DNA of 64,000 bases from Nemertoderma westbladi (Eukaryota > Xenacoelomorpha > Nemertodermatida > Nemertodermatidae), in the NCBI GenBank assembly GCA_032718475.1, contig JAUCBJ010006774.1:62001-126000 (forward strand), written 5' to 3'. The position numbers and the translations under genes were made by a program. The notes below the pieces were generated by a model, which saw only the letters and a program-made list of their open reading frames with translations, did not search any database and was not told the origin of the DNA. Shown here piece by piece: positions 11,201 through 20,270 of the stretch (positions are counted from its first letter, which is position 1; each line of letters opens with the position of its first letter).

Positions 11201-12139
11201 CACTGATGTCAGTGGATAATGATGATCACTTCTGTGTGATTTATGGAAGTAATCAGTTATTTTACTACCATGTGGGTGTAGAGATTTTGGGAGTGCTGAG
11301 GGAGATAGAAGTGTAGGTTGAGAGACTGGTGTTGATGGAGATGTGGAAGCTTGATCAGACATTAGCGTTGATGGAGATGACACCATTTGTTGGGGGAAAA
11401 GTGTCTGTTGAGGCAGTAGTGTTGGCTGATAAAAGGGTTGTGATTTTTGCTGAGGTGTTGGTTGAGATAGGGAAATTGGTTGAGGGGGAGGTGTTTGATG
11501 GGAAGGGAGAATTTGTTGATATGGAGGAGTTGGTTGAGAAATGGATAAGGGATGAGAGGGGTGTGAAAGGAGTGGATGTTGATCAAGGGATAATGAAAGT
11601 TGAGGTGGGACTGTTTGTTGCTGTGAAAGTGTTGATTGAGTAAGTACTACTTGATGGGGAAGGTGTGTTGATGGAGATGGTGGTATTGTTTGAGAAGGGC
11701 GTGTTGGTTGAGAATGTGAAGTTGGTTGAGGGGAGTGTAATGGTTCAGGTGAGGGTGTTTGTTGAGGGTGTTTGATGAGGATCTGTGTTGTTTGGGAAGG
11801 GGATGGGGAAGTCATGTGTTCATTTTCCTTGTAAGAGGCCTCTGTAGTAGAGTCTAAAAGGATTAGTTCAATGTCATGTTCATCTGTCTCTAATCTCGGA
11901 GTTATTATGGAGTTTACTTGTTGGTCTAAGACCTGGTTCAGATTTTCAGATGAATCCAGAGCCGGACTTGGTGTTTTGGTGTTCTTGCATCGCTTCAGGA
12001 ATCTCTCAGCTCTAAGCAGTAAGGCCGCCCGTGTTCCAGAGGATGAAAGGTCATGGTTGGAGAGAAAACACTTCAGTCGTGCAGTGTTCATTTTCCGAAT
12101 GTCTGGGGTCTTCTCCAGACATTCAGACAGTGAATCCAT
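8228..12139 (-). CDS. LINE ORF1: SAP-like, ULP1/C48-type protease and RRM-like segments
   Basis: This 1303-aa protein starts at an ATG preceded in frame by TAA. Residues about 13-50 resemble a SAP DNA-binding helix pair. Residues about 105-290 are low-complexity Pro/Ser/Gln/Thr repeats (SQPT-like). Residues about 425-600 look like a ULP1/SENP-type cysteine peptidase: NHYIMHV (catalytic His near 502-506), IYILDPL (Asp near 518) and QVNAHDCGPFIC (Gln near 570, Cys near 575). A helical charged stretch near 840-880 may be a coiled coil. Residues about 1028-1085 (starting RYIYISGLERSCSR) resemble an RRM-like fold. The C-terminus is rich in His, Asn and Gln. Being directly upstream of an endonuclease-RT makes it ORF1 of the element. 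It may bind element RNA; the protease could deconjugate SUMO or process element proteins, but that is inference. Confidence 0.85.
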   Translation of the reverse strand: MDSLSECLEKTPDIRKMNTARLKCFLSNHDLSSSGTRAALLLRAERFLKRCKNTKTPSPALDSSENLNQVLDQQVNSIITPRLETDEHDIELILLDSTTEASYKENEHMTSPSPSQTTQILIKHPQQTPSPEPLHSPQPTSHSQPTRPSQTIPPSPSTHLPHQVVLTQSTLSQQQTVPPQLSLSLDQHPLLSHPSHPLSISQPTPPYQQILPSHQTPPPQPISLSQPTPQQKSQPFYQPTLLPQQTLFPQQMVSSPSTLMSDQASTSPSTPVSQPTLLSPSALPKSLHPHGSKITDYFHKSHRSDHHYPLTSVKLALKTECKYIAKVRQTERNDKGISSEMDNASGLKLASHNKVDIVRESIQSVESVAKVKDTKLGNSWDSVIEVYPDSSQAVETRDITLEIKSYLDALNKDCPGIVIPTLQELNTLNHNTWVSDSIVDGFLGLLERNFHQTTAIPCQLTYKLGTPNHDPVSAVKYVARRYISRHLSTPPQIIFFPECRSNHYIMHVADVTSKTIYILDPLAKQTVMPTKVTFAIANLLSQIDEHNKWRKASKRRWTATVNTNSSFAKQVNAHDCGPFICLYAHALSEGLNNILPIHNHSPQLRQWLRECLEMCKITGSELNPISVNKGLMCQQGLSKKRVRSNSLDSIAKSMYSKSKVQAYTDAGDSTTIGSAPLLSTEWPESPLDSSLSAEFHDVRSTEDFISTARRLRIMQNPKSDYAKALSSLGIDMLQYFQSMLLCSIKKFLGSEIGAKVSAIHRRSIDELAMDVVEFSLAAESKSITPSTRKRVNISNMETVGILDLIEKVVNMQIELKLLQHTSDLTATKLKHLEEVVKRRNTETTVGVENTTDQATIDERQQSQPILKKNQSPKLSKYRSKKKRKQLSLAKLGLGHTTDVPSDSDILTIDTKELKESETGGNDSKCNENVPINLSHQVSVPYPASMATVLDSENTWFRPHKTASSKTCTFASKIDEIKTENRFSDLDIELKVSSLLRDQNNMLKELLEFNNSDSKRLIIKDHSQKSSINLRYIYISGLERSCSRNQLIDFCYRQTGIEPIHVWIIGNRGSPKSAKVTILEEHLNIFLDASIWPGNNTKVWEYKQGDRKGEGPRYSTNKHTNQKDYKLSTKSFPPQVLHETRYGFAHDPDRERKNNWHGPPTINNYVSHQVHRGMPLNNFQHYSHSSQWQQGHHPQSLDNIQHNINNRTNLTNNQNVIQQEHFKGHHQFKNNTGQYLSPDQQWHQSRGTPAITSCNSQIHLNQHLLKDSLPKNYNNNGFKSPLKEVSSVQRRVLLETPCYNTNRF

Positions 12140-12800
12140 ATTTTAATGAGATTTAGGGTAAGCCAACAATCATTAGTTATTTGTGATAGCAGATTGAAAT
12201 TATTGACAAATATAGACAATAATTTGGATGGTTTGATTTATTACAGTCATATGAATTATCAATTAAGAATAAGAATGAGAATGAATGATAGGAGAACAGT
12301 TACTAATATGATATATAGAGAACGGACTTGCAATTCGGTAGGATTGTGATATGAATGAGCAGTTAATGAGTTTAGTGTAAACAGACCGGCGTTCAAATAC
12401 TAACCACGTTGCTATAGAAACGCGTCCTCCTTTGCAACTGGAGGTCACTATTGAGTGGAGTACGACGGAAGGCCGTCGTATTCGGTAGGGTTGTGTATTG
12501 TGATCCTGTAGATGAGGTGGCGTGGGGTCCAGGGCGACTAAGCTTGGGCTCGCTCGAGTTGGCGGGTGGAAGCCCGGAAGGGACTCTATGGGAGAACGCT
12601 CGGTTGGCTCGTATACCGATAGGGAGGTCGGTATTCCCACGTCGCGGTTGCAATAAATCCCGGAAATTAGATGAAGGACCATCCGGTTCGGGTTACGAAA
12701 ATCTAAATTTATTTTATGTGGGCCAATACTCATGCAGGCAGTCTGGCAGTCAGTATAAGCAGTCAATGTAGGACTGTAGGCTGCAGTGCTGTAAGGTTTA
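12140..12800 (-). other. Putative 5' leader of the LINE, with hairpins
   Basis: Non-coding sequence upstream of ORF1. The part 12430-12700 is clearly more GC-rich than its surroundings and contains two neat hairpins: 12461-12480 (8-bp stem TACGACGG/CCGTCGTA, loop AAGG) and 12613-12634 (7-bp stem ATACCGA/TCGGTAT, 8-nt loop). Several overlapping frames up to 167 codons occur on both strands but look like by-products. The region may hold an internal promoter or a structured RNA end; this is not shown. Confidence 0.45.
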
Positions 12801-13229
12801 CAATAGCCAGCTCATGCAGTTACAATCAGTCGAATTACGACACTATATTCTGGGACATGGTGTAATATTTGATAAAAAAAATTGAAAGTGTAATATTTTT
12901 TGTTCATGACCTGCCCTGTACATGTAAATGGTGTCTACCCCCACTAAACCGATGATTGCGGTTCTAATGATCCTAACAAGACCTTCATACGACAATAAAA
13001 AATGGCAAAACAAAATAACCGCCCTTTCGCGAAAGAACCGGCCCCTTCGGTAGACTGAGCAAACATAAACATGAGTTGGGGGACCTCTAAACTATCTTCA
13101 AAAGGAGGAGCAACACATTATTGGGTGAGAGTGAAGAAATTCAAAATATTTGTTTTTTTGGGACAGTCTAATGAGTATACCAGAATACCATAAACAATAT
13201 ACAATGATACATAACAATGAACAATGTAC
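12801..13229. other. Spacer, no gene seen
   Basis: The stretch 12838-12870 is an inverted, imperfect copy of 3268-3300 (core GGGACATGGTGT). Nothing else is recognisable. Confidence 0.55.
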
Positions 13230-13505
13230 AGTGGGTGGTATTAATGAATACTTAAAAAGCTGTTCATTAACTTCTGCCACGAACTCACGTCCCTGATCTG
13301 ACATCACGATCTCCGCCACCCCGTAGCGAGTCAACAATTCGTACAGAATTCCGCAACGCGAGTCTTTTACAGGAAGAGCCTTGGCTTCGGGTCATTTAGT
13401 AAAGTAGTCCGTACATGTCATTATATACGCAATTCCCTTCAGCGTCAACGGTAGCGGCCCTATTAAATCGATTCCAATTCGAGACCAAGTCTGGCTCTTA
13501 ACTTA
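13230..13505 (-). pseudogene. DDE integrase core relic (Ty3/gypsy or Ginger type)
   Basis: Read on the minus strand, the translation shows the three acidic blocks of a retroviral-type integrase core in order: GIDLIGPLPLTLKG, then CTDYFTK, then YGVAEIVMSDQGREFVAE. A TGA at 13392-13394 interrupts the frame right after TDYFTK, at a position where the family normally has Trp. Several codons are missing after PVKD. Homology stops near 13245, after the third aspartate and short of the final glutamate block. No LTR, gag, protease or RT was recognised nearby. It is a broken fragment with no coding capacity. Confidence 0.75.
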
Positions 13506-14797
13506 ATTAAGAGCAAGGTTCGATTTCAGTTTAGTTACACAAGATAGCCCACGAATGCCCATATAGGGCCGCGAATGCCGCAATAAATTCATCCCTCTCC
13601 AGGGGAAATTCGATGCAAATAACAGTTGATTATTCTCAAAAATAAAACTGTAACCTGTTATATTGTGCTTAGTTTATTGTTTTGGTTAAAATAACGTGCC
13701 ACTGTAACCTGCTCCTTTCCCTAAATTGAGAATTTAACATTGAGGCGGGATATTAATTCGCAGCCCTACCGTTACCGTTACTGCTGCACTGTCTGACTGT
13801 CAGCTCATGACTTAGTACCGGTATCTTAATTCTGAATCTTATCTTAATTCTTTGCAGTTGGGGTGGGGCATTTGGCTTGGCGCGGAAGGGGGTCATTACC
13901 GGTACGCGCTAGGCGAGTATACCCGGGGGGTCATTACGCGCTAGGCGATTACGCCCGGGGGGGGGGGGGGGGGGGGGCGTATTCTACAGTTCTACAGGGG
14001 GGCAATTTCGACTGGGACACCGGACACCGGTACATGATTTCCAAATACAATACTGCAATATAGGCAGTAGCTGAGTACCAAATAGTTTATCTTATAGCGG
14101 CGTGTACGTAGTGTAGTGTACGTGTAGTGTAGTGTAGTGTAGTGTACGGTAATACTGTACTGTACTGTACTGTCTGACTGTAATATCTTCGTTATTTATT
14201 AAAGTTTTGAAACTTCCTGGGGCCGTCCCGTTTGCCGTTGAGATTCCGGGATTCAGATTATAATCTGAAAGTGATAATGTAGAAATAGATATTGTGGAAT
14301 TGTGGATACATTATACCCTATTACAGTACCAGTATTATTCTACATTATACAGTTATATCCACCACCACCATCGCACCATCCTGCCATCCAACCATATATA
14401 ATAAGAATAACTAACGACAAGTTTAATTCATTAGGCTAGGCATATGCCAGTATGCTATATATGGCTAGGCCTTGTACCGGTAGTTAAACTGTAAAATATT
14501 CACTGTGGAGATAAAGTACCGGTATTACTTTTTTTCCTTAATGATACAGAAATAATTCCTTATCACATGACCTGACTGCCTGATCACTATCATCAACCTA
14601 TTCATTATATGCATCACATTGTATCACAGTATTGGTATTTATTTCGAAAAGAAACATCAGCCAGTTAAGGCTATTACAGTATTAGTTCACTGCATTATCA
14701 TTCTGTCATTATTAGGATTACCTGTTATATTAGTACTGTACCAGTAGGTAATATCGTACTTGTAATTAATTTTCTTACAAAAATTAAACGATTAAAT
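13506..14797. other. Spacer upstream of ZIP7 gene
   Basis: No gene is seen. Near 13672-13722 is a segment (TAGTTTATTGTTTTGGTTA, then CTGTAACCTG) that recurs with changes near 16857-16901 on the other side of the ZIP7 gene. A short duplicated GC-rich piece (GCGCTAGGCGA) lies at 13900-13950, then a G run at 13957-13977, then GTAGT and GTACT simple repeats at about 14100-14172. The transporter promoter presumably lies here, but no element was identified with confidence. Confidence 0.55.
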
Positions 14798-16393
14798 ATG
14801 GAGTTCTTAAGATCGTTTTACTTATTATTTATCTTGGTGGTCTATGTTTCTATGGAGGGACATTGTCACTCCCATAGTCATTCACATGGTGGACACGCCC
14901 ATTCACATGGTGGTCATGCCCATTCACATGGTGGTCATGCCCATTCACATGGCGACTCTAGTCAGGATAGTCACCTGGATCACCACCATGAAGAACCGGT
15001 TAATCTCCGAGCCGCGGCTAAGAAGTATTCCAGGGAGTTGAACGTCCCCTTGGAACCAACAGCGGATCCATTAGTAATGGAACAAGAGCCTGTGGTTGAA
15101 TCTGAGGAGGATGGGGATAAGTCAGGGGGGGATAAACGACATATAGAAACAAATAAACCTGAGTATGGCGGGAATGATCACGGACACCAAGATGAGCCAC
15201 ATGGTCACTCACATGATCCACATGGCCACTCACATGAGGCACATGGTCACTCACATGAGGCACATGGTCACTCACATGAGGCACATGGTCACTCACATGA
15301 GCCACATGGCCACTCACATGAGGCACATGGTCACTCACATGAGGCACATGGTCACTCACACGATAGCCACCCAGACATACACACTTACCACGGTGACAGC
15401 CACACCCACCATAAAATTCCCCGTGACCTCTCCGATATATGGGTCCACGCGATGCTGTCAACCTTAGCGATCAGCATCGCTCCTTTCATTATTCTCTTCC
15501 TGATTCCGATCGACGCGAACACTGAGGAAAGTCTTCCCTTCCTAAAGGTTCTCCTTAGTTTCGCGTCGGGGGGGTTACTGGGTGACGCGTTTCTCCACCT
15601 AATCCCCCATGCTCTGATGGAGAACGGGGGCCATTCTCATTCACACGGCCCATCCCACCAACCCCACGGGGAGGCGGAGCCGCACCAACCCCACGACCTA
15701 TCTGTGGGTCTCTGGGTTCTAGCCGGGATTGTGTCCTTTCTTATCATCGAGAAGTTTGTTCGGTACGCCAAGGGAGGCCATGGCCATTCCCACGCAAAAC
15801 CCACGGAAAACCATGGGAAATCTACAGAGAACCACGGTAAATCTACAGAGAACCACGGTAAAGCGACAAGGAGCCCCGGTAAACAGACGGACACGAAACT
15901 AAACGGAACCCCGACCAAGCAGCCAGTGGCCCCGGCCCACGAGGTTAAGGTGGCGGGTTTCCTCAACCTGGTTGCCGACTTCGCCCATAACTTCACGGAC
16001 GGACTCGCTGTGGGTGCTAGTTACCTCGCCGGGGACGCCGTCGGTATGGTCACCACGGTAACCATCCTCTTCCACGAGGTCCCCCACGAGATCGGGGACT
16101 TCGCCATCCTCGTGCAATCCGGATTCACTAAGCGGCGCGCCATGGCCATGCAGTTAGTGACCGCTGTGGGCGCGCTGGCCGGCACCGCTACGGGACTCCT
16201 GGCCGAATCCTTCCAGACGACCTCGGCCTCCCATTGGGTGCTCCCCTTCACCGCGGGTGGCTTCATCTACATAGCGACGGTCTCAGTGATACCCGAACTG
16301 CTTGACGACGGTAAACCTTGGCAGAGTTTCAAAGAGATATTGGCGATGGGAGTCGGGGTGGCCATGATGGTGGTTATCGCGTTCTACGAATGA
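14798..16393 (+). CDS. SLC39A7: ZIP7/Catsup-type zinc transporter
   Basis: Single-exon gene for a 531-aa ZIP (SLC39) protein of the LIV-1/ZIP7 subfamily. Members release Zn2+ from the ER/Golgi lumen to the cytosol. Residues 1-22 are a hydrophobic leader, followed by His-rich repeats (GGHAHSH and EAHGHSH, 21-bp units, up to about residue 195). Membrane segments follow near 218-240, 247-275, 303-320, 385-425, 435-465 and 480-530. The metal-site helices are intact: [11 protein letters not shown] (about 397) and [11 protein letters not shown] (about 426), the latter being the ZIP7-type signature. A second His-rich loop (about 278-300) and a degenerate STENHGK repeat (about 330-350) lie between segments. 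The length slightly exceeds the human protein (469 aa) because of the expanded repeats. The GC-rich second half contrasts with AT-rich flanks. The ATG follows an A-rich leader and is the first in frame. Confidence 0.95.
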   Translation: MEFLRSFYLLFILVVYVSMEGHCHSHSHSHGGHAHSHGGHAHSHGGHAHSHGDSSQDSHLDHHHEEPVNLRAAAKKYSRELNVPLEPTADPLVMEQEPVVESEEDGDKSGGDKRHIETNKPEYGGNDHGHQDEPHGHSHDPHGHSHEAHGHSHEAHGHSHEAHGHSHEPHGHSHEAHGHSHEAHGHSHDSHPDIHTYHGDSHTHHKIPRDLSDIWVHAMLSTLAISIAPFIILFLIPIDANTEESLPFLKVLLSFASGGLLGDAFLHLIPHALMENGGHSHSHGPSHQPHGEAEPHQPHDLSVGLWVLAGIVSFLIIEKFVRYAKGGHGHSHAKPTENHGKSTENHGKSTENHGKATRSPGKQTDTKLNGTPTKQPVAPAHEVKVAGFLNLVADFAHNFTDGLAVGASYLAGDAVGMVTTVTILFHEVPHEIGDFAILVQSGFTKRRAMAMQLVTAVGALAGTATGLLAESFQTTSASHWVLPFTAGGFIYIATVSVIPELLDDGKPWQSFKEILAMGVGVAMMVVIAFYE

Positions 16394-16489
16394 TACTCCC
16401 TGAGTATCTACAATAGCTATGGTGCAGTGGAACTATATATATATTATTATCTATTTATCTACGCAATTTAATTTGTGCCGCTTTATTAT

Positions 16490-16495
16490 AATAAA
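16490..16495 (+). promoter_or_regulatory. Polyadenylation signal AATAAA for the ZIP7 gene
   Basis: AATAAA lies 97 bp after the stop codon in AT-rich 3' sequence. It is a plausible poly(A) signal. Confidence 0.55.
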
Positions 16496-17344
16496 TTCAT
16501 TCTAACTAGTTAAATACCAAAAACATTCTGAGTTTTATTTCAATTTATGTAAATAAATATATAAAGTTTGACAAAATCGGCTACAGAAAGATTTATAACA
16601 CTAAAATAGAAGGAAGACCTCCCATCCCTCAGTATAAGAGCCTCTCGTCTCTCTGAGAGTCTCATTTACTGAATCAAAGTAAAGCAACACTAACTGGGAT
16701 CTATAACATTTGGTGTCTCAAACTTATAAACTAATGATTTAATGTTTTCTGTAACAATTATCCTTCCTGCACAAATATTATAATAAATTGATGTACAAGT
16801 AAATCTCCCTTTTATTATCAGTACAGAACTCACAGAGGATATATAAAAAGGGGGATTAGTTTATTGTTGTTTTGGTTAGAAACACTGTAACCTGTTCCCT
16901 TCCTCTAATAGCCCCAGTTGCATTCCTGTCTTATTTTAGATTTGTTTTTGTCTGATCTGGATTATAATTAGTTATATTGTTAATCTTAGTAACGAAATAA
17001 TATTAAATAAAATTATTTAGTAATTAATTCGATTTGATTACGAATTTTGAGTTAATTTTAATTTTAATTGTCATAAAATCGTGTAATAATTCCAGCCAGT
17101 AGTAAAACTTTTATTTAATAAACTACTAGAGCCACCTATTAAACAAACCGTCCCAAAGATCAATATTATATTATATTGGGTTTAGGTTTTATAGGTAAAG
17201 AATTCTAGTGATCGTTTAACTTTTTAAGTTTACCTTTCATAGTTTAAATAAATATATGTAAGCAATTGCTAATATAGTTTATTTCATCCAAAATCCTTAT
17301 TACATTACATTTTATTATCGGGAATTACATTTATTTCTTTACAG
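16496..17344. other. AT-rich spacer, no gene seen
   Basis: A TATATAAAAAGG string near 16839 precedes the dispersed segment also found near 13672. Otherwise this is unstructured AT-rich DNA. Confidence 0.55.
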
Positions 17345-19295
17345 GTGCAGTTTTAGCCGTGGCCATCTGGCTAATCTGTTTTAGCCCTGGCCTTTCTGGC
17401 TAATCTGTTTTAGCCTTGGCCTTTCTGGCTATTCTGTTTTAGCCTTGGCCTTTCTGGCTATTCTGTTTTAGCCTTGGCCTTTCTGGTTAATCTGTGTTAG
17501 CCGTGGCCTTTCTGGCTATTCTGTTTTAGCCTTGGCCTTTCTAGCTATTCTGTTTTAGCCTTGGCCTTTCTGGCTATTCTGTTTTAGCCTTGGCCTTTCT
17601 GGCTAATCTGTTTTATCCTTGGCCTTTCTGGCTATTCTGTTTTAGCCTTGGCCTTTCTGGCTATTCTGTTTTAGCCTTGGCCTTTCTGGCTATTCTGTTT
17701 TAGCCTTGGCCTTTCTGGCTATTCTGTTTTAGCCTTGGCCTTTCTGACTATTCTGTTTTAGCCTTGGCCTTTCTGGCTAATCTGTTTTAGCCTTGGCCTT
17801 TCTGGCTATTCTGTTTTAGCCTTGGCCTTTCTGGCTATTCTGTTTTAGCCTTGGCCTTTCTGGCTATTCTGTTTTAGCCCTGGCCTTTCTGGCTAATCTG
17901 TTTTAGCCGTGGCCTTTCTGGCTGTTCTGTTTTAGCCTTGGCCTTTCTGGCTATTCTGTTTTAGCCTTGGCCTTTCTGGCTATTCTGTTTTAGCCTTGGC
18001 CTTTCTGGATATTCTGTTTTAGCCTTGGCCTTTCTGGCTATTCTGTTTTAGCCCTGGCCTTTCTGGCTAATCTGTTTTAGCCGTGGCCTTTCTGGCTATT
18101 CTGTTTTAGCCTTGGCCTTTCTGGCTATTCTGTTTTAGCCTTGGCCTTTCTGGCTATTCTGTTTTAGCCTTGGCGTTTCTGGCTATTATGTTTTAGCCTT
18201 GGCCTTTCTGGCTAATCTGTTTTAGCCCTGGCCTTTCTGGCTATTCTGTTTTAGCCCTGGCCTTTCTGGCTATTCTGTTTTAGCCTTGGCCTTTCTGGCT
18301 ATTCTGTTTTAGCCCTGGCCTTCCTGGCTAATCTGTTTTAGCCGTGGCCTTTCTGGCTGTTCTGTTTTAGCCTTGGCCTTTATGGCTATTCTGTTTTAGC
18401 CTTGGCCTTTCTGGCTATTCTGTTTTAGCCTTGGCCTTTCTGGCTATTCTGTTTTAGCCCTGGACTTTCTGGTTAATCTGTTTTAGCCGTGGCCTTTCTG
18501 GCTATTCTGTTTTAGCCTTGGCCTTTCTGGCTATTCTGTTTTAGCCTTGGCCTTTCTGGCTATTCTGTTTTAGCCTTGGCCTTTCTGGCTAATCTGTTTT
18601 AGCCTTGGCCTTTCTGGCTATTCTGTTTTAGCCTTGGCCTTTCTGGCTATTCTGTTTTAGCCTTGGCCTTTCTGGTTATTCTGTTTTAGCCTTGGCCTTT
18701 CTGGCTATTCTGTTTTAGCCTTGGCCTTTCTGGCTATTCTGTTTTAGCCTTGGCCTTTCTGGCTAATCTGTTTTAGCCTTGGCCTTTCTGGCTATTCTGT
18801 TTTAGCCTTGGCCTTTCTGGCTATTCTGTTTTAGCCTTGGCCTTTCTGGCTATTCTGTTTTAGCCCTGGCCTTTCTGGCTAATCTGTTTTAGCCGTGGCC
18901 TTTCTGGCTGTTCTGTTTTAGCCTTGGCCTTTCTGGCTATTCTGTTTTAGCCTTGGCCTTTCTGGCTATTCTGTTTTAGCCTTGGCCTTTCTGGCTATTC
19001 TGTTTTAGCCTTGGCCTTTCTGGCTATTCTGTTTTAGCCCTGGCCTTTCTGGCTAATCTGTTTTAGCCGTGGCCTTTCTGGCTATTCTGTTTTAGCCTTG
19101 GCCTTTCTGGCTATTCTGTTTTAGCCTTGGCCTTTCTGGCTATTCTGTTTTAGCCTTGGCCTTTCTGGCTATTCTGTTTTAGCCTTGGCGTTTCTGGCTA
19201 TTATGTTTTAGCCTTGGCCTTTATGGCTAATCTGTTTTAGCCTTGGCCTTTCTGGCTATTCTGTTTTAGCCTTTGCCTTTCTGGCTATTCTGTTT
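17345..19295. repeat. 29-bp satellite with higher-order structure
   Basis: About 67 copies of a 29-bp unit (TTTTAGCCTTGGCCTTTCTG plus GCTATTCTG) with no spacers. Variants include CCGTGG or CCCTGG for CCTTGG and AATCTG for ATTCTG. The CCGTGG variant occurs near 17355, 17500, 17906, 18080, 18341, 18486, 18892 and 19066. The spacings 145, 406 and 174 are therefore repeated in order after a 986-bp shift (34 units). The array is thus close to two copies of a 34-unit higher-order repeat. All three frames carry stops in many units, so no false long ORF arises. Confidence 0.97.
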
Positions 19296-20011
19296 TTAAT
19301 TAATATATTCTAATTGTTTTATCTGCTTATATAATCAGTGTTAGCCTTTGAGTCATCGAATGTCTATAATTATTTATTATCTTTCTTTTACGATGTTATT
19401 TATATCTCTTATAGATTTTAAACCATTTCGACATCAATATTAATCAAAATCCCTCCACCGCAGAATGTTGATTCTCATTTTCACTCCTAATTTTCACTTT
19501 ATTTCATTCAATTACATAAATCGAATAGATATTAATTTGATATTTAAAGATATCGCGCCACTAACTCATAATCACTTCCGCTGAGATTTATTTGTGTTTT
19601 ATATATTTGAACGCTCTACTGCGTGGCTCGCCCCACATAAAAACAACTTGTTTATAATTATATCACAACCGAATAAATTTATTAAATCAACTTATTTTCT
19701 ATATATATAGTAAATTGTGGTAATTCGTTATTATTATATAATTATTTATGGTTTTCTTGTACTTATTATAATTTGGTGTGGTTGTTTGTTGCTTTGTGAA
19801 AGTTTGTGGATTAAATAGCGAAGTTTATAATGTTGTTTATTCATGTCGATTTATATGTGTAAGCTGAGTAAATACGGTAAAAACGGATGTAAAAACTATT
19901 ATATTATTATTGATTACGCGGTGACCCATTAGTCAAGTAAATCTAGAAAGAAAGAAAGGGTAACCCAAAACTAATTAGCGAATTATCAGGTAAGTTTATT
20001 AATTGCCAATT
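19296..20011. other. AT-rich spacer, no gene seen
   Basis: The 16-mer GTGGCTCGCCCCACAT occurs at 19624 and again at 20231 inside the next element. A good splice-donor string (CAG-GTAAGT) lies at 19988-19996, but no open exon precedes it. Confidence 0.5.
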
Positions 20012-20270
20012 GGGGCGGCGTTTATTCGAGGGGGGCGTTTATTCTGGGAAGGCGTTTAGGTTACAAATTGTGTGGTTCGAATATTCTAGATTTTTAGTAT
20101 TTTGAATCTATATACCCTAATAAAGAATGTTGTTAAACAGACTGACAGACGGACACGACATTTGGCCCTACATATTAATGATAGTTGTTTATCGCAGTAA
20201 TTGTGTATCTATGGGCATCGCTCACAAATCGTGGCTCGCCCCACATTGTATTATTATTAAACGCCGCCCC
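20012..20270. mobile_element. Short MITE-like element, 13-bp inverted ends
   Basis: The left end GGGGCGGCGTTTA and the right end TAAACGCCGCCCC are perfect inverted repeats bounding 259 bp without coding capacity. Related GGCGTTTATTCGGG strings occur just inside the left end and again at 20877-20930. No target duplication was seen, so the class is undetermined. Confidence 0.5.

Larger units (their letters stand above)
4996..12800 (-). mobile_element. Full-length-looking APE-type LINE with protease-bearing ORF1
   Basis: Two long intact frames in the same direction form one element: ORF1 (12139-8228), then ORF2 (8259-5014). The 3' end lies just after the ORF2 stop in an ATA/AAT-rich tail (about 4996-5013), so the 3' UTR is almost absent. 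Upstream of ORF1 lies a leader of roughly 650 bp with a GC-rich structured part. Neither ORF carries an internal stop, which suggests a young and possibly still competent copy. I saw no target-site duplication, and the 5' limit near 12800 is a guess from base composition. Confidence 0.8.

Noticed and set aside
12460-12700. HDV-like ribozyme at the LINE 5' end
   Set aside because: Hairpins are present, but I could not lay out the nested double pseudoknot and its catalytic C by eye; kept only as a check to run.
12263-12771. Overlapping frames of 86-167 codons on both strands
   Set aside because: They lie in the GC-rich leader of the LINE, show no domain, and are open on both strands at once, as expected from composition.
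15018-16266. Antisense and shifted frames within the ZIP7 gene (up to 147 codons)
   Set aside because: Shadows of the His-rich repeats and of the GC-rich third positions in the true frame.
19988-19996. Strong splice donor CAG-GTAAGT
   Set aside because: The preceding sequence has stops in the relevant frame and no exon-like composition.
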